64,000 bases of DNA from Rhyzopertha dominica (lineage: Eukaryota; Arthropoda; Insecta; Coleoptera; Bostrichidae), in the NCBI GenBank assembly GCA_025024175.1, contig QCXZ01000041.1, positions 15,433,786 through 15,497,785 on the forward strand, in the 5' to 3' direction. The position numbers and the translations under genes were made by a program. Shown here one piece after another: positions 51,301 to 60,869 of the stretch; position 1 is the first letter of the stretch, and every line of letters begins with the position of its first letter. The notes under the pieces were generated by a model. It searched no databases, was not told the DNA's origin, and worked only from the letters and a program-made list of their open reading frames with translations.

Positions 51301-52429
51301 TTATGATATTAGTGTCAGATAGAGCTGCAAAACCTGGTACATATTATCGAAATCTAGTATATTTTTTACAATTATGATATCAAAAATCGAGAAAAAAGTA
51401 GCTGATAATACTGAATATGACAATATCTGACGTAGAAAGTAGAGGATCTGTGTGATTATTGCGATCACTACGATAACCGTAAAGTGTATTTGCTTAAAAT
51501 TAAAAAAAACGATATGATACATTTTGCATTTAAGAAACGTCGTTCATCACCACTTATTTTCTCCAATCTCTAGTATAAAAAGAATGCATAAACACGATAT
51601 AACCTTTCGAAAAAGAAAAAAACACTTTTTGAAATATGCAGAACACAAGTGCAACATGTCTTCAACTTCCAAATCCAAAGTCATCATAGGCATATTTTTC
51701 TAAGAACATCTCTAGGAAGTGGAGCTGACATACTTCAGGCAACAGGCATGTGGGAGGGAAAAGTTTTCTATGACTAAAGGTTACCTAGAAGTTTCCGATA
51801 ATCAGAAAATTAAGATCAATTAAGATTAAGATCAATCGCACAAGGGAAATAGCGTAGAAGTCTGGCGCAACTTTAGGGACGGTAGACACTTTACCATCAC
51901 AAGTTGGATACCATCAAGGAGAAATGCTTTATTGATCTTCTAAAGTTCAGTCTAATTCAAGCTCTATCACAAATATCAGCATTAGCTTTGGTCGCTACTT
52001 TCCATATTCATCAAAATAAAATATCCTTGAAATTAAATCACATCTTTTACAGCCGTCTTTGCGTACTCTAAAGACTTTCCGATATAATTTGAAACGTCTG
52101 AGAATAAACAAATTATAGATTGCTTGCTTCACACGACCTACAAGCTGTGATCAAAGAGTGTGTGTACAGAAATTACTGTCATAGACAGTCTCGATTTCAA
52201 GCGCATAGGCAGTTCTGCATTTGTACGCTTAGGAGTTACCCCAACTTCCGCACCTACAACAACCCTGTCTTGATTATATCGAACCATACAGTCAGCACTT
52301 CGAATTAAATTGTTAATCCATTCATTAAGCAATAACCCATAGCACCATAACATAGGGTTACGGGCAAGTCTTTAGTGTTATTAAAATCAGAAACGCTTGG
52401 GTGGTTTTCACCCTCCTCTAGTTCGCAGA
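48331..52429. other. Intergenic DNA, no gene recognised
   Basis: No family recognised in frames such as 48563-48847 or 50398-50778 (minus). A GC-richer block at about 49000-49330 contains a palindromic cgtctaaatagacg word and GGGGTGGCGG; it may be regulatory. A small CGTATA-rich hairpin is listed separately. Confidence 0.4.
50037..50110. repeat. CGTATA simple repeat inside a hairpin
   Basis: Alternating cgtata units (50064-50097) are bracketed by gtaccagcgttgattgacg (50037-50055) and an inverted cgtcNatcaacggtacc (50094-50110). The N at 50098 may reflect assembly trouble in this palindrome. Confidence 0.7.
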
Positions 52430-54074
52430 TGAGTTTATAACAATGGATTAATTTATGTCCCAAAACCCATTTGAAAATTAAATTTGTGTTCGTTTGATGT
52501 ATCTGTATCGATTGATTCGTAATCATATTTGACGATGACATTTAAAGGAAACATATCAACCTGGATCAGAGAAGATATGTTTGATGGTGAAAAGCTGAAA
52601 GCAATAACTGTCAACATAAGCCAGAAGTCGATATTATCATCATTATGTACTACCTATGCAAGTCAAAAAGTCAAAAGTACGAAATAACAAACTTGCTTTT
52701 GTAAATATGCACTTTATATTCCATTTCTAAGCCTACCTCTTTCTTTGTTTGTCAAAGCCTTCCCATTGAATTTTTTTTAATGATTACCAAGCGATTACCT
52801 TGCGGACTTGCATTGCCCTTTTTATTTTCGAAAGACCTGGTGTTAATTGCGTATAGTTCGATAACAAAATTTTTGTGAAAAATCGTGTTTTTGAGTAACG
52901 AAAAAAGCGTTATCAAAGCACGTTACAGGTGTCATAGTGGTGGTTCCTCGATGTCCTATCCATCGATCTGGGAAGATCTTATTCAGTTATAGGCAAACAT
53001 TAATTCCAAAATGTGGCGGAGCACCATCTTGTAGAAACTAGACATGGCCGTTTGGAATTACCTGGTCAATCTTTATCAAAAGATAAACGTATTCAGGTAC
53101 AATATTATCACCTAGCAGGTTCAGGTAGAAATCCACTATTACATTTCCATTTATGAATTACGGACAAATAACGTGTTTCCTAATAATAATCACACAATAT
53201 TTTAATATTTGAGCAACAGACGATGAACTAACGTTATTGTTTAAAGCAAGTTGCGTGGTTGAAGTAGATAAGTTTTTATCAATAACGCTAACTAAAACAT
53301 AAGACCTGGAGAGGTATTTTACGTGTCACTTAAATAAATCACAAACGGCTTGGTGTGAAAGCTGTCGATCTCCATAACCAACCATCTTTAGGATTTCAGT
53401 TCGTTTAGTTTCACTGGGTTTCATCATTTTTGCAAACTAAATTAAAACTAACCAATAATCATCTGCTCTTGTCAATCTACTCGGACCCCACGACTAGTTT
53501 CGCCCTTGTTTGGGCTTCTCAGGTAGGAATACCAAGCACATTGACCAAAGCAGACTTTCGCCGTAACCGCAGGATGCGGTATAGATGTAAGCCACATATT
53601 GCGCCGAGGGCCTTGGCTCTCACACAAATTAAAACTGCTATTATTAAATTAACCTTTTAACTTGTTAAGAGGTACCTGAATCTGGTAGGGAAAAAGATAA
53701 AAAGCCAGAGCTCACTTTTTGTCGTTTATTTCACAAAAACCGCGTCATTTAAAAAAGATGGCTTGGTTCCCATTAAAAAAATTAGGCTAGATCAAATTTA
53801 GAGAAATTAACTGGTTATTCCACACTTTTAACTAACTTCGTATAAGTAGTACATAATGATGAGAATATCGACTTCTGGCTTGTGTTGACAGTCACTACTC
53901 TCAAGCTTTTCACCATCGAACATATCTTCTCTTACCCAGGTCAATATGTTTGACTTAAATCTCATCGTCAAATATGATTACGAATCGATCGATACAGATA
54001 CATCAAATGAACATAAATTTAATTTTCAAATGGGTTTTGGGACATAAATTAATCCATTGTTATAAACTCATCTT
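52430..54074 (-). mobile_element. DDE transposon with about 226-bp terminal inverted repeats
   Basis: The left arm 52431-52657 and right arm about 53845-54073 are highly similar inverted copies, beginning atgagtttataacaatgg at the outside. Between them the minus strand encodes a broken transposase. The N-terminus KPSETKRTEILKMVGYGDRQ (about 53425-53360) and STSTTQLALNNNVSSS (about 53250-53200) form a helix-turn-helix. The catalytic C-part reads FLQDGAPPHFGINV (about 53030-52990), with the second catalytic Asp, and FPDRWIGHRG (about 52970-52940). A deletion removes the middle, and stops interrupt the rest. GC-richer DNA at 53460-53630 looks like a separate inserted or captured segment. Confidence 0.85.
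53498..53522 (-). ncRNA. Decayed hammerhead-like motif
   Basis: Minus strand: CTGAGAA (53522-53516), GCCC (53515-53512) / GGGC (53505-53502) with a 6-nt loop, then GAAA (53501-53498). The expected CUGANGA reads CUGAGAA, so the conserved G8 is lost; the rest is intact. It is probably a dead relative of the other cores. Confidence 0.3.
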
Positions 54075-57000
54075 GAATAGCTCGATTTTGACGGCTACGA
54101 TTTGGGAAGTATCAACAGATTCCTATGTCCTTCAGTATTTATTTCCGTGTGCTTGCCAGACTTTTCTCTCTTTCTTTGTCTGTGTAATGTTTTTTTTAAT
54201 TCGTATTCGAAAAGATTCCCTAGACCTAAACTCTAAATAATGAGTTTTTTTGACACAATAATCAACAAGACTACACAACAAAAATTGTATTACTAAAAAG
54301 CCTGCATGACCTATTTTTATTGAGAAAATGCGCATATAAAACATGTAAGACTAAGAAATTCTGTAGCGCTACCGTTTATTTAACACAGCTTATGATGTCA
54401 AGTCAAATACATCAAGATATAAGCTTTAACCGCCTGCACATAGCACAGCAAGTGACAGGTGTTACATTCTGAAATGTTTACTTATATTATGGGTGCAACA
54501 TGCCCTCTTGTTTAAGCAAGGGGAAGTAGGCTGTTGTAAATGTAATACAAACAGGCCAGATGTGTCATGAATTTATATGTTTCAAGACATGCAGCATCCT
54601 TTATATCGGTTCTCATAAAGAATTCTAAAGAAATAAAACATGGGGATAACTGAAACATGATTCCTTATATTATTTAGTACCTTTACTTCAAAAATATAAA
54701 TTTAAATGTATTTACTAATTAAAAAAAAACTTAAAAAATGTGTTTACTTTTATTTTACATGTCCAGAAATTTTTCAAGATTTTTTTTAGTATTATGAAAG
54801 CTGCAAATCTAACAGTAAAACAGGCGGTGGAGGCTGCCGACTTACTAATAGCTGTACTGCTGTTGATTTCAGTAATCAATGTCATAACGTATTCGTCTTT
54901 GTGAAAGACACTGATCTTCTAGTTCCTCTACAAGGGTAAATTCCAATAAAGAGATCTTGTACTTCTATAAAAAAGAACTACTGTTGTATTTTAAATTTCA
55001 TCCACGCTTTCAGTTTGTGTGGTATTTCACATGCACTGCTATTAAGGTACAGGAAGAAATAGAAGAGGAACACAAAAACCGATACCTGCAAAAAAAAGTT
55101 CCAGTATCTCCAACCCTGAAACTTAACACTGGCCATGTGGCTAAGGTAAATGAAACTGTTCTGATTGATTTGTACGGATGTTACCCCTGAAATTTTGCTT
55201 GTGATTTCAATGACTTACTATGCAAACTATTTACTCAAATAGCAAAGAGCAAGGTTGTATGCCACATGCTAAGTTTGATCCCAACAATGGATGCAAAACG
55301 ATTTCATACCTTCAAATATAGAGATGATTAGGACGAATTTTCTTGAGTTTGGTCTCTCCCCAGTAAAACGGAAATGGATGAAGGTTCCGATTCCTTCTTA
55401 AAATGATACCTTGCAACTGCAAGAAGGGGTACAAGAGTACTGAATGCTTGTGGTTGCTGGAAACCAATTGATATATCTATCTATGGTTGAAACCACATTA
55501 CTCCTTTGTCGCTAATGAAATATCCATTATTCAGCTCTTCTCCTTAAAAATACGGATAATTTTGGACATTAAGGTAGGTATCGAAGAAGAAATTGAAAAA
55601 ATCCAGCATAAACATTCAACTGCCAGCAATATTGTCTCTATACAATTCGAAAGTGGTGTGGAGTTTTGGTTTCATAGCAGTGCAAATTATGCCTGTTTAC
55701 AAATTCTTCATCAGAAAATAGTACATTTTTACAGGAACTGGATATTCGCGCAATTTATTAACAACAGCCCAAAGATAAAATGCTCGCTTGTTTTCCATAC
55801 ACAGTAGATTTTCCAGTATGGCTCTTAGTTCTCAAACACTTGGATGTGAATTTTGTTGGACTGAAGCCAACGCCAATAATTTCAGTACCCGAATTTTTCG
55901 ATAATAATGCACCGTTCACTTTTTCTGAACCTACTTTTGGAAAAAAAATTCTCTAGGGTGTTTTCTTTTAGGATAGCATAAAGCGTATTTTGCCACCCAA
56001 CAAGAGATTTTGTTAAAAAACACTTGTCTTTTGTAAAATACATGTTGAAAAATCAATAAATGACCACAGTGAATCTCAATTGTGGTAGCAATGGCCTAAG
56101 GAAATATTTGAAATTATTATAATTACTGTAAACCATATCTATATCATGGAAACCACTGATAAAAAATTGTATGCAGTAAGATAGCACTTCCTTTGTTGTA
56201 TCAAAAACTTTGGAGATATTCTCGATTTGCTTAAGCTGTAAAAATTTTATATTTTTTTATAGAGTGCAGGTAACGTTAAACCGGTTCAAGATAGATCACT
56301 TGAATGGCTAATAACGTCACATTAAAATTCAAATTAAGCAAACCAAAAGTTCATTCAATAATATACAGGATGTTTTATTTAAAATAATACAGCTGTGAGC
56401 GTTTCAGTCCGTCATGTCTGTAAACACTTATAACGACGCATCAGGCATCATGGTAGGACATTTGTATTTTTCAGTACAAACTCAACGCTAACATATCGAA
56501 AGATTAAAAACTATCCGCTCTTTTGAACAGCAAATTCTTATTTTCTGGCGAATTTACTGGACTATTTCATTGCGTTTGCATTATTTCACACTTTCCTAGC
56601 ATTGAAACTTTGGCAATTTGTGTTTATTATTTGTTACATTTGCATTTTTATTAGTATGAAGAATCGGAAACTGAAAAGATAAAATTATTAAAGTTTGTAT
56701 CAGTGAGTATAAAACTGTTTAAAAAAATCCAAAAGATCGAACGATATTTTGATTCAATGTGTTTTCAAGATCTTTTGATAATATTTATAATTTGATATAT
56801 TGGGGGTTTGAATCAACTAAGGGGGCAGATTATGTCATTATGTCTTTATTTGTGAGCCAACCTTCGGAACTGTTTTGTTCCCCCATCAGGGCTTGTAAAT
56901 TACAAAATATAACAATGACAATTGCAATAAAACTTCGTCCACAATCAGTAATTTAGAATATTCACAATACAAAATATAAATCCAATGGATAAAATACGTG

Positions 57001-57225
57001 TAAATAGAATAATAAGAAAAAAAGTCAAATATCTGAAGAAACCAAACAGTTCCGAATGCTTGGCATACAAGAGATAATATGTCTCCTTTGTTGATACGAA
57101 ACCGCAATACATAACATTATATTTAGATTCGATATATTATCTGCTACAATAATATATCGTTTAGTACATATGCAGTTTTCTTGTAGTTTATCTTCTGACC
57201 CAAACAGAAAGATACACATTGCGAC
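54075..57225. other. Intergenic DNA, no gene recognised
   Basis: Frames at 54957-55190 and 55487-55807 (plus) look moderately protein-like, and a further frame continues at about 55782-55960, but I recognise no family. They may be remains of an unidentified element or an old pseudogene. Confidence 0.35.
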
Positions 57226-57242
57226 AACGTGGCAGAAGATAT

Positions 57243-57248
57243 TTTATT
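57243..57248 (-). terminator. Polyadenylation signal of the NPC2-like gene
   Basis: TTTATT on the plus strand reads AATAAA on the minus strand, about 83 nt after the stop codon, a normal distance for a short 3' UTR. Confidence 0.5.
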
Positions 57249-57330
57249 GAATGGTCGCAATGAGCTAAGTTTACAAAATATAGCTTAATTAGATTTCAAG
57301 CATCAATAGATACAATTTAATTAGAATTAA

Positions 57331-58011
57331 TTATCGCATTAATTTTATCTTAAATATAACACAGCACAGTTCATCTTCAACGTCGCCGTTAAAGAGTTTC
57401 CATTTAACATCATAAGCTCCGTTCGGAAAATTTTTAGAAATAAGAAGATCAAACGTGTATTTCTGATCAACGGCCTTCTGCACAGGACAAGAGGTGGTCA
57501 GACAGGCATCTGTCTCCATTCCCGCCAAAGGTAAGTCTATGAAACCGTTAGCCCAGAATGCTCTCGCTTTTAACTTTTCAGCGCTGAATTCTGGAAACGA
57601 GAACTTAAAAAAAAGATGGGATTAACGAATTGCTACCTACCGGGTTTGTAATCGAGGGTGACAGTTGCGTTCTTTCCTTTCTTTAGCTTACAGACTTCTT
57701 GAGCCATTTGGCACCCATTGATAGTTACTTGTTTGACTTCGCACTGAACGCTTTCTCCTTGAAACAGCAAAAAGTTCGTTAATGATTCGTTACGTGTCTA
57801 GCAAAAATGACGACCTATCGATAAAGCTAGTTATATGAGTGTATACTTAACTAAAATGCCAATATCTTGCTAATTTCAAAATACGAAAGATACGAAAATA
57901 CAAAAATAAAACAGATATTTACTTACGACATGGCCTGGTGGTCATAATTTCCGCAAAAACGCTGGAAATCAGTGTGATTAAAGCAAAACAAAAGATCACA
58001 GCACGAATCAT
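57331..58011 (-). CDS. NPC2/ML-domain lipid-binding secreted protein, 3 exons
   Basis: Coding exons: 58011-57927, 57757-57641 and 57590-57331, joined across introns of 169 bp (GTAAGT...AAG) and 50 bp (GTAGGT...CAG); frames match at both junctions and give 153 residues, the usual NPC2 length. Residues 1-20 form a signal peptide (hydrophobic core, ending SSVFA). The mature part is one ML domain: VTINGC (Cys44) with Cys51, an N-glycosylation site at Asn58, RAFWANG, the hallmark GMETDAC (Cys97) with Cys102 followed by PV, and a C-terminal DELCCV pair, one of which probably bonds to Cys28 or Cys34. NPC2 proteins bind sterols, fatty acids or, in insects, semiochemicals and immune lipids in extracellular fluid or lysosomes; the ligand is not predictable. 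NPC2 genes are often clustered in insects, but no second copy is seen. It has no disabling mutations and is the only clearly intact host gene here. Confidence 0.93.
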
Positions 58012-58098
58012 TGTTAACCGCTTGAACTCGACTGCTGTTTGGACGTTCTTAACACACTTCAAAGGATCCTCTTATCAATAAAACGTTACGATAGGAAG

Positions 58099-58106
58099 TT
58101 TAAATA
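58099..58106 (-). promoter_or_regulatory. TATA box of the NPC2-like gene
   Basis: TATTTAAA on the minus strand lies 88 nt before the ATG. Transcription would start near 58070, giving a 5' UTR of about 60 nt. It fits a highly expressed, tissue-specific secreted-protein gene. Confidence 0.5.
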
Positions 58107-58828
58107 GGTTCGTAAACAGAACAAATAATTTACGTATTGAAACCCTTCTTTGAGTCTCTCTGATCAAGTGTAAATGCGCAAAAGTTACGTTTATGATAAA
58201 ATACACAGAAATGGATTGACGGTTTCGCGAATGAGTTTTAAATTTTAGCCGAATACGAATTGCTTTTGATACGTCCTGGCACCATACCAGATAACCTTTG
58301 ACCGCGTGTTAATATATCGAATATAAATGTTCGAATTGCTTGACATGGTTTTATTGTTCAACAAGTCTTATATAAATCCAAGTTGGACGGATTACTTTTC
58401 TTGGATAAATATTATCTACAAATACATAATCTCTTATTGTAAGAAGCATAAGTGTACAAACAGGTGACCGCAAGAAAGTAAATAGGAAGGATTAAAATCT
58501 TCATGTAAACCTGATGAAGTTGGTATATCAAATTGTGGAATCTATCGATAACATAATTTAGCTTATAAACAAATTATTATTTGAGGCGAGAAAACTAAAA
58601 CCCTCAAACTTAAAGTAAACAAACAAACATAATATACGACGTATGAAAAATACAGGTCAGTGCTAAATTTTGACGCTAGCTTTTGTTTTACTATTTTCCA
58701 TATTTCCTATTATAATACCAAAAATTTCTGTAAATTTATAAGAATTGTTTTTATCGCCTATTTGTTTAATAATTGTTTTGTCGTGTATGTAGAGTGTAGA
58801 CCAATATTTCGGTATGAAAAAGTTTTTA
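58107..58828. other. Upstream region of the NPC2-like gene
   Basis: AT-rich, with no recognised gene. It presumably contains the upstream control region of the NPC2-like gene, but no site can be named with confidence. Confidence 0.4.
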
Positions 58829-58906
58829 CTCGCCCTGGCCGGGAGTCGAACCCGAGCCCTCCAGAACGGATCTCTGGCGTGCTAACCAAACGCCAGTACT
58901 GCAACC
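58829..58906 (-). repeat. tRNA-derived SINE-like head (or decayed tRNA)
   Basis: On the minus strand the stretch contains a perfect Pol III B box GGTTCGACTCC (58852-58842) within a T-arm (TCGGG/CCCGG), an anticodon-arm-like CCAGA...TCTGG hairpin with a 7-nt loop, and an A-box-like TGGCGTTTGGTTAGCA (about 58895-58880). The acceptor stem does not pair and the base before the anticodon-like TCC is not U, so it is not a functional tRNA gene. A tRNA-related SINE head is the best reading; its tail would extend to lower coordinates. Confidence 0.65.
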
Positions 58907-59270
58907 AACGCTACATGAAATAATATGTACGCCACATTTATAGATGGCATAAACACGAAGCAACTGCAAATTAAAGCACGGCTAACACGCGCACGCGTGT
59001 TTACTTGTATGTACATCAAAGTATATTTAAATCAAGTTGAAGAGTTCAGATTTCAGAGTTCGCCTATTAGATTATATTAAAATAAATAATAAAACTGATT
59101 TAAAGTATCCCACAGAAAATACTCTAGATGCTTAATTTTTAGTATCTTTTAAAAACCGGCTAAGAACTTGTTACTGGCTGCTCCTATGCAGCTGGACCTC
59201 AAAAGTACTTCTACAACCAGTAGAGAAAACGTTTTGAATATGAATTTCTGTATTTACAGCAATTTTGTAC

Positions 59271-60072
59271 AACTTAATTCGGCATCCTCTCATACTAACG
59301 GGGAACACCTCTGTGATTATAGCATATCAAAAGCTAAGACGACCATCTAATACGTTTGGTCAAAATTACAGTACGAGATCGTTTATATAACTTGATTCGG
59401 CATCTTCTCATGCTAACTAGGAACAGCTCCGTGATTACAGCATATCGAAAGCTAAGACGACCATATAATACGTTTGGTCAAAATTACAGTACGAGATGAT
59501 TACAGCATATCGAAAGCTAAGACGACCATATAATGCGTTTGGTCAAAATTACAGTACGAGATCGTTTATATAACTTAATTCGGCATCTTCTCATGCTGAC
59601 CGTGAACAGCTCCGTGATTACAGCATATCGAAAGCTAAGACGACCATCTAATACCACATTTGGTCAAACTTACAGTATAAATGATTGCACAACTTATTCG
59701 GCATCCTCTGATGCTAACTGGGAACAGCTCCTTGATTACAGCATATCAAAAGCTAAGACGACCATCTAATACCACATTTGGTCAAACTTACAGTATAAAG
59801 ATTGTTTGTAAAAATTGATTCAGCATCCTCTTATGCTAACTGCGAACAGCTCCATGATTACGGCATACCCATAGCTAAGATGACCATTTAATAGCACATT
59901 TGGTCAAACTTATAGTATAAATGATTGCACAACTTATTCAGCATCATCTTATGCTTACTGGAAACAGCTCCGTGATTACAGCAAATCGAAAGCTAAGACA
60001 ACTATCTAATAACACATTTGGTCAAACTTACAGTATAAGAAATTGTAGAACTTAATTCGGCATCCTCTCATG
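59271..60072 (+). repeat. Tandem repeat (minisatellite), about 119-bp units
   Basis: The word (t)cggcatcctctcat and variants recur at 59281, 59400, 59581, 59700, 59820, 59939 and 60058. Most steps are 119-120 bp; one is 181 because an extra partial unit with an internal deletion sits at about 59461-59520. Each unit also holds gaacagctccgtgattacagc, aaagctaagacgaccat and tttggtcaaa words. About six and a half units; the array ends shortly before the copia element. Confidence 0.95.
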
Positions 60073-60782
60073 CCGACTCAATTGGTCAGAAATCCTCGGT
60101 AACTATTATCAATTCTTGAATAAACTCTAAATTCATCTTACTAGATTATTCCACATGCCAGAACAGAATTTGTTGCGTTTGCTAATTGTTTCAGCATTTT
60201 TTTGTATTGCTGCATTTACCGCTAGCACCGAGTGGAATGCATTATGACTTATTAGCTAGCAGAGTATAAATGGCAGTTAAATCAATTACGAACAAGGGGA
60301 ATAACTTAAAATACTGCACAATGTAAAATACTGTCCCTCCAGCAGGAGCTAGTCCTTCTATCACAATGGCAAGTAACAAGGTGAATATAAATAAACTGTA
60401 TTTCTAATTTCTAATACAACACAATTCTTGTCTGTTTTATTTTATTTGTTTTAGAGAGGTCTGTTAATAAGCACTTGTTTAGAACCTAACTCGTGTCTCT
60501 TCTGTCTTCGTCCCTAGTTCTTTGTTTTTTTTTGAGAAACTACAAGTTCTGTTGCATAGCAAGTTGGCTATATTAGAATATATGTTTAGTAGTGGTTAGT
60601 GATATTTGTTTGACCCTAGGTACTTTAAAAAAGCAGGTGGGCCTAAATTTTGACTGTAGATGGCAAACGTTTTTTATATATACAGAGATTTAACAGAAGT
60701 TCTGTAACAATTTTTGAGCCTAATAAGGTGTTAGAAAACGACGAGTATTTTTGAGTGGTATTTACCAACTAGAGATTTAACA
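60073..60782 (+). other. Region expected to hold the copia 5' LTR
   Basis: Between the tandem array and the copia body. A TATA-like agtataaat lies near 60262, and an aataaact word near 60393. The stretch ends in TTTAACA (60776-60782), resembling an LTR end. The start of the LTR could not be fixed and the second LTR is outside the window, so the limits are not set. Confidence 0.35.
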
Positions 60783-60797
60783 GATTTTGGGCGCCAG
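60783..60797 (+). other. Possible copia primer-binding site
   Basis: GATTTTGGGCGCCAG resembles GGTTATGGGCCCAG, the sequence complementary to the anticodon-side half of initiator Met-tRNA that primes Drosophila copia. It directly follows a TTTAACA end and precedes gag by about 80 nt. The match is imperfect. Confidence 0.35.
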
Positions 60798-60869
60798 ACG
60801 TTCCTGCCGCAAAAATTCAGTACGACGAAGAAGACTTACAACTAAAGCGAAAAGTAGCTCGTAAGTAAA

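Noticed and set aside
58829..58906. Functional tRNA gene
   Set aside because: The acceptor stem does not pair and the base before the anticodon is not U; better explained as a SINE head or decayed tRNA.
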